Origin: Alphaproteobacteria bacterium
GTDB taxonomy: Bacteria > Pseudomonadota > Alphaproteobacteria > Micropepsales > Micropepsaceae
Direction: 5' to 3'
Length of the DNA: 64,000 nucleotides
NCBI GenBank assembly: GCA_028871795.1
Contig: JAGWMG010000002.1
Coordinates: 62,001 to 126,000 of the forward strand
Shown: in pieces, positions 46,871 to 57,105 of the stretch
Position numbering within the stretch: the stretch's first letter is position 1
Layout: the number at the start of each line of letters is the position of its first letter
Translations under genes and position numbers: made by a program
The notes under the pieces: generated by a model
Told to the model about the DNA's origin: nothing
The model's input: the letters and a program-made list of their open reading frames with translations, nothing else
Database searches by the model: none

Positions 46871-48160
46871 ATGGCACCGTCACATCCGCAAGGTTCGGAT
46901 ATACCCTTGGAACAGTTGAAGAAAGACGTCATTTCCGCCGTCGAATCCCTGCGCGGCGAGCTGCTTGGAATCAGTCATGCGATCCATGCCGAGCCCGAAC
47001 TGGCGCTCGAGGAGTTCAAATCGTCGGCGCGGCTGGCCGATGCGGTCGCCGGCCACGACATCGCGGTGACGCGCGAAGCCTTCGGTCTGCCCACCGCCTA
47101 TGCCGCCGAGTTCGGTGAGGGGCCGACCGTCGCCATCCTCTCCGAATACGACGCGCTGCCCGGCATCGGTCATTCCTGCGGCCATAACATCATCGCCGCC
47201 GCCGGCTTTGGCGCGGCCGTCGCGCTGTCGAAGCTCGGCGGACGCCTGCCGGGCACGGTGCGCTATCTCGGCACGCCCGCCGAGGAGCGGCACGGCGGCA
47301 AGGAGCTTATGGCGCGGCTCGGCGCCTTCGAGAAGGCCGACGCGGCGATGATGATCCACCCCGCCAACATGAACCTGGTCACCATGCCGTGCATCGCCAT
47401 CGCCGAAGTGGAAGCGATCTATCACGGCCGCGCCGCGCACGCTTCCGCCATGCCGTACCGCGGGCTGAACGCGCTCGACGCCGTCGTCACCGCCTATCAG
47501 GCGATCGCGCAACTTCGTCAGCACATCCGGGGCAGCGAGCGCATCCACGGCATCATCAGCGAAGGCGGCATGGCGCCGAACATCGTGCCGGAGCGCGCGG
47601 CCTGCCGCTTCTTCGTGCGGGCCGCCGACGCCAACGAACTGGCGCCGCTCAAGGCGCGCGTGCAGGCCTGCTTCGAGGCCGGCGCCATCGCCACGGGCTG
47701 CCGGCTCGAACTCATATGGGGCGGCGTCGATTATCTCGATCTCAAGACCAACTGGCCGATGGCGGGCGCCTTCGAGCGCAACGCGCGGTCTCTCGGCCGC
47801 GAATTCTTCCCGATGAAGGACATCCCGCCGGGCTTCGCGGGTTCCACCGACATGGGCAACGTCAGCCATCGCGTGGCGTCGATCCATCCGATGCTCGCCG
47901 TGGCCCCGGCCGGCGTCATCATCCACAATCCCGAGTTCGCGCGCTGGGCGGCTTCGGAGCGCGGCGACGCCGCGGTCATCGACGGCGCCAAGGCCATGGC
48001 GCTGACGGCCCTCCAGCTGATGGGCGACAAGGACTTATTGAACACGGTGCGCGCGGATTTCGAGGCGACGGCCGAATTGTCCAGGCTGGCGGTCGCCAAG
48101 ACCGGCGAAAAGCCGCCGATCCAACACGCTCACGCACATTCGGGCTGCGGCTGCACGTGA
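46871..48160 (+). CDS. M20-family amidohydrolase/peptidase
   Basis: HAIHAEPELALEEFKS, EYDALPGIGHSCGHNIIAAA, GRAAHASAMPYRGLNALDA. Confidence 0.92.
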   Translation: MAPSHPQGSDIPLEQLKKDVISAVESLRGELLGISHAIHAEPELALEEFKSSARLADAVAGHDIAVTREAFGLPTAYAAEFGEGPTVAILSEYDALPGIGHSCGHNIIAAAGFGAAVALSKLGGRLPGTVRYLGTPAEERHGGKELMARLGAFEKADAAMMIHPANMNLVTMPCIAIAEVEAIYHGRAAHASAMPYRGLNALDAVVTAYQAIAQLRQHIRGSERIHGIISEGGMAPNIVPERAACRFFVRAADANELAPLKARVQACFEAGAIATGCRLELIWGGVDYLDLKTNWPMAGAFERNARSLGREFFPMKDIPPGFAGSTDMGNVSHRVASIHPMLAVAPAGVIIHNPEFARWAASERGDAAVIDGAKAMALTALQLMGDKDLLNTVRADFEATAELSRLAVAKTGEKPPIQHAHAHSGCGCT

Positions 48161-48244
48161 ACATATGGCTCGCTATTGCACTGATCGGCGGATGGCTTGC
48201 GCGGACCGCCATGCGGGCCAAACCGTGAGAAATCGGAGGAAGTG

Positions 48245-49213
48245 ATGGTCTCGTTTCCGTCGCCCACAATGATCCAGACCAACGGCATCGACATGGCGGT
48301 CTATGAAGGCGGTCCGAGGGACGGCATTCCGGTCGTGCTCTGCCACGGCTTTCCGGAGCTTGCCTATTCCTGGCGCCATCAAATCCCGGCGTTGGCGGAG
48401 GCCGGCTACCATGTTCTGGCGCCCGATCAGCGCGGCTACGGCTTGTCGAGCCGGCCCGCGGACGTCGCCCAATACGACATCGAACAGCTGACCGGCGACA
48501 TGGCCGGATTGCTCGACCGCTTCGGCATCGACAAGGCGATCTTCTGCGGCCACGATTGGGGCGGCGTCGTCGCCTGGCACATGCCGCTGCTCCACGAAAA
48601 GCGGGTGCTCGGCGTCATCGGCGTGAACACGCCGTTCCTGCCGCGCCGCCCGATCGACCCGATCACGTACTTGCGCGCCCAATACGGCGACGACATGTAT
48701 ATCGTGCGGTTCCAGAAGGCGGACGAGCCGGACGCCATCCTGGAAAAAGACGTGGGACGGACCTTCCGCTTCTTCATGCGCAAGAACGCCATGACGCAGG
48801 AAGAGTACCGCAGCGGGCCGAAGGAGCAGCGCAATCTGGCGCTGTTCCGCGCGCTGGCGCAGCCGGAGTCGGACTGGCGCGGAGAGCCGCTGCTGACGCC
48901 TGCGGAACTCAAGGTCTTCGTCGACACCTTCGAGCGCACGGGATTTACCGGCGCCCTCAACTGGTATCGCAACATGAAGCGCAACTGGGAACGCACGGCG
49001 AATGTCGCGGAGACGGTCAAAGTGCCCGGACTGATGATCCTGGCGGAGGACGACTTCATTCTTCGTCCGTCGCTGGCGGACGGCATGGAGACGTACGTGC
49101 CTGACCTCGAGAAAGCGCTGATCCGCGGCTGCGGACATTGGACCCAGCAGGAATACCCCTACCGCACCAACGCCATCATGGTCGATTGGCTGAAGCGGCG
49201 CTTCATCAAATAA
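48245..49213 (+). CDS. Epoxide hydrolase-like alpha/beta hydrolase
   Basis: VVLCHGFPELAYSWRHQIPALAEAGYHVLAPDQRGYG, FCGHDWGGVVAWHM. Confidence 0.92.
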   Translation: MVSFPSPTMIQTNGIDMAVYEGGPRDGIPVVLCHGFPELAYSWRHQIPALAEAGYHVLAPDQRGYGLSSRPADVAQYDIEQLTGDMAGLLDRFGIDKAIFCGHDWGGVVAWHMPLLHEKRVLGVIGVNTPFLPRRPIDPITYLRAQYGDDMYIVRFQKADEPDAILEKDVGRTFRFFMRKNAMTQEEYRSGPKEQRNLALFRALAQPESDWRGEPLLTPAELKVFVDTFERTGFTGALNWYRNMKRNWERTANVAETVKVPGLMILAEDDFILRPSLADGMETYVPDLEKALIRGCGHWTQQEYPYRTNAIMVDWLKRRFIK

Positions 49214-49222
49214 GCATCCGCC

Positions 49223-50134
49223 ATGACGGCCTCGCAGGACATCGACACCTTCTCCTATGCCTCGCGCGACGACCCGCGGCTCAAGCGCTTCGTCATCCGC
49301 CTGATCGAACGCATGACGGGGCAACCGTATCTGCGCTGGCTCTACGACGACTATCGCAACTTTCCGCCGGTCGGCGAATCCTTTTGGGATTCCGCGATCC
49401 GCCGCCTCGAGCTCAACGTCACCTGCAACGAGGCGAAGCTGGCGACCTGGCCGAAGACGGGGCCGCTGGTTGTGGTCTGCAATCATCCCTACGGCGTTCT
49501 CGACGGCCTTGTCATCTGCCATCTGATCGCCAGAGTCAGGACCGACTTTCGCATATTGACGAATTCGGTGTTGTATCGCGCCGACGAGATCAAGGGGTTC
49601 CTGCTGCCCATCGACTTCGCCGAAACCGAGGAGGCGGTGAAGACGAACCTCAAGTCGCGCGCCGTGGCCAAGGCGCATCTGATCGGCGGCGGCTGCCTGG
49701 TGATCTTTCCGGCGGGCGGCGTCTCGACCACGCCCACGATGTGGTCGAAACGGGCCGTCGACGCGGACTGGAAGACCTTCACGGCGCGGATGATAACCCA
49801 GGCGCGCGCGCCGGTGGCGCCGGTGTTCTTCGCCGGCCAGAACAGCCGCTTGTTCCAGATGGCAAGCCACATCAGCATGACGCTGCGGCTGTCGCTGCTG
49901 TTCAAGGAAGTCCACGACAAGATCGGCAGCGAGATTCGCGTGCGCATCGGGGATGTCGTGCCGTACGACGCGCTTGCTTCGATCACCGATCGTTACGCTT
50001 TCATGCAGCATCTGAGGGAATTGACTTACGCGCTCGGGGTCGGCGTTCAGAATCCGCCCAAACCGCGCGTCAAACGGCCCAAACGCGCACCCAAGCATGG
50101 GCGCCCCTTCCCGCACGCCAGGGGTGCGCGATGA
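49223..50134 (+). CDS. PlsC-like lysophospholipid acyltransferase
   Basis: VVCNHPYGVLDGLVI (HxxxxD-like), LVIFPAGGVSTTPT. Confidence 0.85.
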   Translation: MTASQDIDTFSYASRDDPRLKRFVIRLIERMTGQPYLRWLYDDYRNFPPVGESFWDSAIRRLELNVTCNEAKLATWPKTGPLVVVCNHPYGVLDGLVICHLIARVRTDFRILTNSVLYRADEIKGFLLPIDFAETEEAVKTNLKSRAVAKAHLIGGGCLVIFPAGGVSTTPTMWSKRAVDADWKTFTARMITQARAPVAPVFFAGQNSRLFQMASHISMTLRLSLLFKEVHDKIGSEIRVRIGDVVPYDALASITDRYAFMQHLRELTYALGVGVQNPPKPRVKRPKRAPKHGRPFPHARGAR

Positions 50135-50175
50135 ACGCGCGAACGGATGCCGCAGCGGAATCGAACGCTTGACCG

Positions 50176-50201
50176 CATATAGTTGCATATGAAACTATAT
50201 G
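50176..50201. promoter_or_regulatory. Perfect 9-bp inverted repeat upstream of hpd; candidate regulator operator
   Basis: CATATAGTT-GCATATGA-AACTATATG, 27 bp before the hpd ATG. Confidence 0.6.
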
Positions 50202-50228
50202 GGCGAAATTCGAACCCGAGGAGCGGAC

Positions 50229-51299
50229 ATGCAGGAACAGGCGCGCGATCCATGGGAAAACACCGTCGGCACCGACGGATTCGAATTCGTCGAATATGCC
50301 GCTCCCGATGTCGCCCAACTGCATGCCCTTTTCGAGGGCATGGGTTTTCGCGCCGTGGCGCGCCACCGCTCCAAGGCCGTTACGCTGTACCGCCAAGGCA
50401 ACGTGAACTTCATCGTCAACGCCGAGCCGGACAGTCACGGAAGCCGCTTCGCCAAGGCCCACGGGCCCAGCGCCTGTGCCATGGCGTTTCGCGTGAAGGA
50501 CGCGGCAAAGGCCTATGAAAAGCTGATCGGCGCCGGCGCCAAGCCTTTCCACAACCAGGTCGGTCCGATGGAATTGAACATCCCCGCCATCGAAGGCATC
50601 GGCGGCAGCGCGATCTATCTGGTCGACCGCTATGGCGAGCGCTCCATCTACGACGTGGATTTCGTGCCAGCCGACGCCGACAAAGGCTTTGCCCACGAGG
50701 GCGCCGGACTTACCGAAATCGACCACGTGACGCACAACGTCTATCGCGGCAACATGAATCAATGGGCGGGCTTTTACGAAAGGCTGTTCAACTTTCGCGA
50801 GGTGCGCTACTTCGACATCGAAGGCAAGCTGACCGGCCTCAGGTCGCGCGCGATGACCAGCCCCGACGGCAAGATCCGAATCCCGATCAACGAATCCGCC
50901 GACGACAAATCGCAGATCGAGGAGTACCTGCACCTCTATCGCGGCGAAGGCATCCAGCATATCGCGCTTGCCACGGGCGACATCTACCGCTCCGTCGAGA
51001 AGCTGACGGCAATGGGCGTCGGCTTTCAGGAAACCCCCGACACCTATTACGAGCGGATCGACAATCGGTTGAAGGGGCACGGCGAAGACGTGCCCCGCAT
51101 GAAGAGGGACCGCATCCTGATCGACGGCGGCGCCGAACAAGGCTTGTTGCTGCAAATCTTCACCAAGAACGCCATCGGCCCGATCTTCTTCGAAATCATC
51201 CAGCGCAAGGGCAACCAGGGATTCGGCGAAGGCAATTTCCGGGCACTGTTCGAATCCATCGAAGCGGACCAGATCAAGCGCGGAGTGCTCGGCCCGTGA
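50229..51299 (+). CDS. hpd: 4-hydroxyphenylpyruvate dioxygenase
   Basis: DGFEFVEYAAPDVAQLHALFEGMGF, IDHVTHNVYRGNMNQWAGFYERLFNF, GIQHIALATGDI, EIIQRKGNQGFGEGNFRALFESIE. Confidence 0.95.
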   Translation: MQEQARDPWENTVGTDGFEFVEYAAPDVAQLHALFEGMGFRAVARHRSKAVTLYRQGNVNFIVNAEPDSHGSRFAKAHGPSACAMAFRVKDAAKAYEKLIGAGAKPFHNQVGPMELNIPAIEGIGGSAIYLVDRYGERSIYDVDFVPADADKGFAHEGAGLTEIDHVTHNVYRGNMNQWAGFYERLFNFREVRYFDIEGKLTGLRSRAMTSPDGKIRIPINESADDKSQIEEYLHLYRGEGIQHIALATGDIYRSVEKLTAMGVGFQETPDTYYERIDNRLKGHGEDVPRMKRDRILIDGGAEQGLLLQIFTKNAIGPIFFEIIQRKGNQGFGEGNFRALFESIEADQIKRGVLGP

Positions 51300-52426
51300 C
51301 CGCCAGGAACTGGATCGATCTGCCCCGCATCGAAGGCGAGGTTTCGCGCCAGGCCCACGCCGATCTGCCGGCGGGAACCTTCGAGCGCGAGATCGGCCGC
51401 GACGGCTTCTTCGGCCCCGCCACTCATCTTTATCATCGCCATCCGCCGACCGGCTGGACCTCTTTCGAAGGGCCGCTGCGTCCGCGGGCGTTCGACGCAA
51501 AGCAGGCGGCACAGTCCTCGCCCTCGCCGTTCGTGTGTGCGCTTCTACTTTTCAATGCCGGCGTGAAAGTCCGCATCTGGAGGTGCGAGCGCGCCATGCC
51601 GGCGCTGGCGCGCAATGCCGACGGCGACGAACTCTTGTTCGTCCATTCTGGCAACGGCGAAATGTTCTGCGATTTCGGCCACCTTTCCTACCGCGAAGGC
51701 GACTACCTCCTGCTGCCGCGTGGAACGATGTGGCGGATTGAACCAACGGCGCCGACCATCACGCTGCTGATCGAGGCGACGAACGGCGCCTACAAACTGC
51801 CGGAACGCGGCCTGCTCGGGCCGCATGCGGTTTTCGATCCCGCGATCCTCGACACGCCGAAGCTTGACGAACAATTTCGGGTGCAGGCCGACGAGCGCGA
51901 ATGGACGGTCGAGGTGAAAAGGCGCGGGGCCATCTCGACGATCGCCTATCCCTTCAATCCGCTCGATGCGGTGGGCTGGAAAGGCAATCTCAGCCCAGTT
52001 CGCCTCAACTGGCGCGACATCCGTCCGGTGATGAGCCATCGCTATCACCTCCCGCCGTCGGTGCACGCGACCTTCGCCGCCGACCGCTTCGTCGTCTGCA
52101 CCTTTGTGCCACGCCCGATGGAAAGCGATCCCGGCGCACTGAAGGTCCCCTTCTTCCACTCCAACGACGACTATGACGAGGTGATCTTCTATCATGCGGG
52201 CGAGTTCTTCAGCCGCGACAACATCAGGCCCGGCATGGCGACATGGCATCCCAACGGCTTTACGCACGGGCCGCACCCCAAGGCCTTCGCCGCAGGAGCC
52301 AAGGCGGCCAAGACGGCGACCGATGAAGTCGCCGTGATGATCGACGCGCGCGATCCGCTGGACATGGGCAAAGCCGCCGAAGACGCCGAAGTCCGCTCCT
52401 ACGCCGACAGCTGGAAACCGGAATGA
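51296..52426 (+). CDS. hmgA: Homogentisate 1,2-dioxygenase family protein
   Basis: GTG start overlapping the hpd stop; LLPRGTMWRI, FFHSNDDYDEVIFYHAGEFFSRDNIRPGMATWHPNGFTHGPHP. Confidence 0.9.
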   Translation: MTARNWIDLPRIEGEVSRQAHADLPAGTFEREIGRDGFFGPATHLYHRHPPTGWTSFEGPLRPRAFDAKQAAQSSPSPFVCALLLFNAGVKVRIWRCERAMPALARNADGDELLFVHSGNGEMFCDFGHLSYREGDYLLLPRGTMWRIEPTAPTITLLIEATNGAYKLPERGLLGPHAVFDPAILDTPKLDEQFRVQADEREWTVEVKRRGAISTIAYPFNPLDAVGWKGNLSPVRLNWRDIRPVMSHRYHLPPSVHATFAADRFVVCTFVPRPMESDPGALKVPFFHSNDDYDEVIFYHAGEFFSRDNIRPGMATWHPNGFTHGPHPKAFAAGAKAAKTATDEVAVMIDARDPLDMGKAAEDAEVRSYADSWKPE

Positions 52427-53403
52427 AGCTCGCTTCCCTCAAATCGGGGCGTGACGGCGCGCTGGCCATCGTCTCGCGCGACCTGGAGCATTGCCTCACC
52501 GTCACGGACATCGCGCGCACGATGCAGCAGGCCATAGACCATTGGCATGAGGCCGCACCGCGCCTGTTGCAGGTGTACGACCGGCTGAACGGCGGCAAGG
52601 CCGATTACGTCATGCGCTTCGACCCGCGCGCCTGCGCCTCGCCGCTGCCGCGCGCCTATCAGTGGGCCGACGGCTCGGCTTACGTCACGCACGTCGAACT
52701 GGTGCGCAAGGCCCGCGGCGCCGAGATGCCGCAATCGTTCTGGACGGAGCCGTTGATGTACCAGGGCGGCTCCGATGCGTTTACGGGCCCCACGGATGAG
52801 ATCATGGCGGCGACTGAAGCGTACGGCATCGACTTCGAAGGAGAGATCGCGGCGATTACCGACGACGTACCGATGAATACGCGGGTGGAAGAAGCGGACC
52901 CCCATATCAAGCTCCTCATGCTCGCCAACGATGTCAGCCTGCGCAATCTGATTCCGGGGGAACTGGCAAAAGGCTTCGGTTTCTTCCAATCAAAGCCGGC
53001 GACCTCGTTTTCGCCCGTCGCCGTGACGCCCGACGAACTCGGCGAGGCCTGGCGCGAAGCGAAGGTGCATCTGCCGCTGAACGTGCGGTTGAACGGTGAG
53101 CCGTTCGGTGCGCCGAACGCGGGCGTCGACATGACATTCTCGTTCGCGCAACTGATCGCCCATGCCGCAAGAACGCGGACGCTTTCGGCGGGAACCATCA
53201 TCGGCTCCGGCACCGTCTCCAACGCGGACCGCAGCGCCGGCTCGTGCTGCATCGCCGAGCGGCGCATGCTCGAACAGATCGAATTCGGCGCCGCAAAAAC
53301 GCCGTTCCTGCGTTTCGGCGACCGGGTCCGCATCGAAATGTTCAACCCGGAAGGACGCTCCATCTTCGGAGCGATCGATCAGCATGTCGTCCAGGCCTCC
53401 TAG
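52423..53403 (+). CDS. Fumarylacetoacetate hydrolase family protein
   Basis: FTGPTDEIMAATEAYGIDFEGEIAAITDDVPM, AGTIIGSGTVSN, GDRVRIEMFNPEGRSIFGAIDQ. Confidence 0.92.
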   Translation: MKLASLKSGRDGALAIVSRDLEHCLTVTDIARTMQQAIDHWHEAAPRLLQVYDRLNGGKADYVMRFDPRACASPLPRAYQWADGSAYVTHVELVRKARGAEMPQSFWTEPLMYQGGSDAFTGPTDEIMAATEAYGIDFEGEIAAITDDVPMNTRVEEADPHIKLLMLANDVSLRNLIPGELAKGFGFFQSKPATSFSPVAVTPDELGEAWREAKVHLPLNVRLNGEPFGAPNAGVDMTFSFAQLIAHAARTRTLSAGTIIGSGTVSNADRSAGSCCIAERRMLEQIEFGAAKTPFLRFGDRVRIEMFNPEGRSIFGAIDQHVVQAS

Positions 53404-53410
53404 CACCGAC

Positions 53411-54043
53411 ATGAAGCTCTACACCTATTTCCGCTCGTCGGCGGCGTTCCGCGCCCGCATCGCGCTGAACCTCAAAGGCTTGAAGCCGGAACAGGTGTTC
53501 GTGCATCTGCGCAAAAAAAATCAATTTACGGACGAATACCGCGACCTCAATCCGCAGGCCCTGATCCCGACGCTGGTGCACGACGGCCACGCCATCGCCC
53601 AGTCGCTGGCGATCATCGAATATCTGGACGAGATCGTTCCCGAACCTCCTTTGCTGCCGGCCGATCCGCCCGGCCGCGCGCGCGTACGCCAGATCGCCTA
53701 TGCGGTGGCGTGTGAAATTCACCCGCTCGGAAATCTGCGGGTGCAGAATTATCTGCGTGACGTCCTCGGTCGCAGCGAAGCGGAAGTAACCGCCTGGCAC
53801 CGGCATTGGATCGCGCTCGGCTTCGCCGCCATCGAAGCGCTTGTCGCTAACGCTTCAGGCCGCTTCTGCCATGGCGACCGCCCCACGCTCGCCGACATCT
53901 GCCTGATCCCGCAAATGGCGAATGCACGGCGTGTCGATCTCGACCTGTCGCCTTACCCGACGCTGCTGCGCATCGAGACGGCGGCGTTCGCGCTGCCGGC
54001 TTTCGTCGAGGCGCTGCCGCAGAACCAGCCCGATGCGGAGTGA
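53411..54043 (+). CDS. maiA: Maleylacetoacetate isomerase (zeta-class GST)
   Basis: MKLYTYFRSSAAFRARIALNLKGL, LNPQALIPTLV, LAQ/AQSLAIIEYLDE, DRPTLADICLIPQMANARR. Confidence 0.95.
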   Translation: MKLYTYFRSSAAFRARIALNLKGLKPEQVFVHLRKKNQFTDEYRDLNPQALIPTLVHDGHAIAQSLAIIEYLDEIVPEPPLLPADPPGRARVRQIAYAVACEIHPLGNLRVQNYLRDVLGRSEAEVTAWHRHWIALGFAAIEALVANASGRFCHGDRPTLADICLIPQMANARRVDLDLSPYPTLLRIETAAFALPAFVEALPQNQPDAE

Positions 54044-54620
54044 CCGCGCGCGCGCGCCGCACCTCGCGCTCGACGCCTTTGTTCCCTACCGCCTCTCGGT
54101 CCTGACCAACCGGGTCAGCGGCGCCATCGCCCGTCATTACGCAGACCGTTTCGGGCTGACCATTCCCGAATGGCGCGTCATGGCCGTGCTGGGCGATACG
54201 CCCGGCCCGTCCGCCCGCGACGTCGCGGCGCGAACCGCCATGGATAAAGTGCAGGTCAGCCGCGCCGTTGCCTCGCTGACGGCGGCGCGCCGGGTGGAGC
54301 GTGCGCAAGACGAAGAGGACGGCCGCGTCGCGCATCTTTTCCTCACCCGCGCCGGCCGTGCCGTCTACGACGAGATCGTGCCCCTGGCGCTGCATCTGGA
54401 GGAGACGCTGCTGTCGGCGCTGAGCGCCAAGGAACGCAGAACCTTCGACCGGCTGTTGGCCAAGCTAGCGCGGCAGGTGCAGAATGGGGTGCAAGACGGC
54501 CGCGCCGACCATGTCCCTGGCAGGGATCGCGATGTTTGCAGCGGCGTTCCGGACAAAGACGCGGCTCGAAGAATTCTTCCTGCGCTCCGAACTCGGCGCC
54601 GCGGTCAGAACGCGAAATAA
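54033..54620 (+). CDS. MarR-family regulator, likely regulator of the homogentisate operon
   Basis: LTIPEWRVMAVLG, AARTAMDKVQVSRAVASLTAARRVERAQDEEDGRVAHLFLT; overlaps end of maiA. Confidence 0.88.
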   Translation: MRSDRARAPHLALDAFVPYRLSVLTNRVSGAIARHYADRFGLTIPEWRVMAVLGDTPGPSARDVAARTAMDKVQVSRAVASLTAARRVERAQDEEDGRVAHLFLTRAGRAVYDEIVPLALHLEETLLSALSAKERRTFDRLLAKLARQVQNGVQDGRADHVPGRDRDVCSGVPDKDAARRILPALRTRRRGQNAK

Positions 54621-54751
54621 AACGCCACGGCTGCGGCGAGCATCAGGATCGCTATCAAGTGCCGGGCGAACCAGTTGCTCGTTACGAGCCGAACCGATGG
54701 TTCCAGTTCCGTTTCGCGGTGCGCGTCAACCAAGCCGCCGATAATCGACAT
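54605..54751 (-). CDS. Small single-TM protein, 48 aa
   Basis: MSIIGGLVDAHRETELEPSVRLVTSNWFARHLIAILMLAAAVAFYFAF with AGGAGGCGAAG RBS; below the ORF-track size limit. Confidence 0.5.
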   Translation of the reverse strand: MSIIGGLVDAHRETELEPSVRLVTSNWFARHLIAILMLAAAVAFYFAF

Positions 54752-54850
54752 CTTCGCCTCCTGCGAGGGGTGTCTAGCCTTATATAGTCACTGTACGGCC
54801 GATTTGTCCGTGCGGTAAGTCAAAATTACGATTGGTTAACGCCAGCGGCG

Positions 54851-56083
54851 TCAGGCCAGCACGGCGCGGAACTGCTCCAGCGCTTCGTCGATCTGCGCCT
54901 GGGTGACGATCAGCGGCGGCATGATACGCAGCGTATTGCCGTGGGTTTCCTTGCACAGAACGCCGCGCCGCATCAGCGCCTCGCAGGCGCGCCGCGCGCC
55001 GCCCGCCTGGGCGTGAAGCTCGACGGCCACCATCAGACCGCGTCCGCGGATTTCCTTGACGATGTTCGAGCGGATCGACCGCAGGCCCGCTTGCAGATAA
55101 GCGCCCATGCGCGCGGCATTCTCGATCATGCCCTCCTCGACCAGCACGCGCATGGCCGCGCGCGCCACGGCGCAGGCCAGCGGATTGCCGCCGAAGGTCG
55201 AGCCGTGCTCGCCCGGCTTCAACACGTCCATCACTTCCTTGTTCGAAAGCACGGCGGAGACCGGATAGAAACCGCCCGACAGCGCCTTGCCGATCAGCGT
55301 GAGATCGGCTTCGATGCCTTCGTGTTCTTCGGCCAGCAAGGTGCCGGTGCGTCCCAGCCCGGTCTGGATCTCGTCCAGGATCAGCACCACGCGATGGTGC
55401 GTGCACAACTCCCGCGCCTTGCGCATATAGCCCGGTGGCGGAACGATCACGCCGCCTTCGCCCTGGATCGGTTCAACCAGGAAGGCGACGGTATTCGGCC
55501 CGATGGCGTGTTCCAGCGCCTCGGCGTCGCCGAATGGCACCACCTTGAAGCCCGGCGCGAAGGGGCCGAAGCCGTGGCGCGACGCCTGATCGGTCGAAAA
55601 GCCGACGATGGCCAGGGTGCGGCCGTGGAAATTGTTGTTGCAGACGACGATCTCGGCCTGCCCGTCGGGCACGCCCTTCACCTCGTAGCCCCATTTGCGC
55701 GAGACCTTCAGCGCCGTCTCCACCGCCTCGGCGCCCGAGTTCATCGGCAGCACCTTGTGCGAACGGGTCAGCGCGCAGAGCTCCTCGTAGAACAGGGGAA
55801 GTTGGTCGTTGCGGAAAGCGCGCGAGGTGATGGTCAGTTTTGCCGCTTGTTCCGCCAGCGCCGCCAGAATCTTCGGATGGCAATGGCCCTGATTGACCGC
55901 GGAATAGGACGACAGGCAATCGAGATAGCGCCGGCCCTCCACATCCCACACATAGACGCCCTCCCCGCGCGCCAGCACCACGTCCAGCGGCTTGTAGTTC
56001 GAGGCGCCGTAACGGTCCTCCAGCGCAATGAAGGCGTCCGTCGAATCCGGCCGCGGAGCGGAGGAAACAAGCGGAAGACTCAT
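54851..56083 (-). CDS. rocD: Ornithine aminotransferase
   Basis: [67 protein letters not shown]. Confidence 0.95.
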   Translation of the reverse strand: MSLPLVSSAPRPDSTDAFIALEDRYGASNYKPLDVVLARGEGVYVWDVEGRRYLDCLSSYSAVNQGHCHPKILAALAEQAAKLTITSRAFRNDQLPLFYEELCALTRSHKVLPMNSGAEAVETALKVSRKWGYEVKGVPDGQAEIVVCNNNFHGRTLAIVGFSTDQASRHGFGPFAPGFKVVPFGDAEALEHAIGPNTVAFLVEPIQGEGGVIVPPPGYMRKARELCTHHRVVLILDEIQTGLGRTGTLLAEEHEGIEADLTLIGKALSGGFYPVSAVLSNKEVMDVLKPGEHGSTFGGNPLACAVARAAMRVLVEEGMIENAARMGAYLQAGLRSIRSNIVKEIRGRGLMVAVELHAQAGGARRACEALMRRGVLCKETHGNTLRIMPPLIVTQAQIDEALEQFRAVLA

Positions 56084-56101
56084 CTCATCCTCCTTCGCCG
56101 C

Positions 56102-56983
56102 TCACGACGCGGCGCGGCGCATGGCGGCGGTTTCGCGCACGCGGTCCAGCCGCAGCGTCATGCAATAGGCTCCCCCGCCCGCCATGATGAACGGCGAAAG
56201 ATCGACGCCGGTCACCGTGTAGCCGCGCTCGCCGAGCTTGGCGCGCAGGCCGTCCTGCGGCTGGGCCATCACGATCTGGCGGCCGAAATTGACGGCATTG
56301 ACGCAGAAACCGGCGGCGTCTTCGTCGCTCGCCTCGATCTGCATGTCCTTCGGAACGGCAGCACGGATCGCCGCCAGGGCGTCGTGCGAAAAAGCCTTCG
56401 GGTAATAGACGACTTCGCCGCCGGACAGAGGCAGGAAGCAGGTGTCGAGGTGGTAGAAGCGCGGCGAGATCAGTTCGAGCGGCGTGATCGGCGCGCCGAA
56501 GAATTCCTCAGTGACGCCGATCGCCTCGCGATTCGAGCGTTGGCCGAAACCGGCCCAGAAGCGCTGGCGCGTCGCGTCCCAGATACAGTCGCCCGCGCCT
56601 TCCTGAAAACAGCCTTGCGGGAACTGTTCGACGACGTCGAGCAGGCCGCGCGCCTTGAAGCCCTCGAAGGCCTTGAGGAACAAGGGTTCTTCGCCGCGGC
56701 GTTCGGCAAAGCGGAAGCGCGCCACTAGGGCGCGGCGGTCCAGCACGATGGCGGCATTGGCCGGGAACACCATGTCCGGCAGACCGGGCGCGCCCGCGCT
56801 GCGGATCACCTCCGCGCCGGCTGCCGCCAGCGCCTTGGCAAGCGCGGCCGACGCCGCCTGTGCCGCGCGGAAATAGCCTTCGCGATCCTCGGACCACGCC
56901 GACGGCTTCATCCACGGATTAATGACGTAGGAAACCTCGAAGTGACTGGCGTCGATCATCATCAGTATGGGCTTGCGAAGCAT
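56102..56983 (-). CDS. Amidinotransferase/DDAH-family (arginine-deiminase-like) enzyme
   Basis: PDMVFPANAAIV, YHLDTCFLPLSGGEVVYYP, FIMAGGGAYCMTLRL active-site Cys region. Confidence 0.85.
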   Translation of the reverse strand: MLRKPILMMIDASHFEVSYVINPWMKPSAWSEDREGYFRAAQAASAALAKALAAAGAEVIRSAGAPGLPDMVFPANAAIVLDRRALVARFRFAERRGEEPLFLKAFEGFKARGLLDVVEQFPQGCFQEGAGDCIWDATRQRFWAGFGQRSNREAIGVTEEFFGAPITPLELISPRFYHLDTCFLPLSGGEVVYYPKAFSHDALAAIRAAVPKDMQIEASDEDAAGFCVNAVNFGRQIVMAQPQDGLRAKLGERGYTVTGVDLSPFIMAGGGAYCMTLRLDRVRETAAMRRAAS

Positions 56984-57105
56984 GTGGACTCCTTGACCGG
57001 TCGAGTTTCTATGGTCGGCCATTGGCGGCCTAACGAAAAGCCAGCAAACTGTTGGAAAACGTCAGAATTTGTGGCATTATGCCAGCGCATATTGGTAAAG
57101 CGGCA

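Noticed and set aside
48173-50188. 671-aa minus-strand ORF opposite epoxide hydrolase and acyltransferase genes
   Set aside because: Antisense shadow ORF; no recognisable domain
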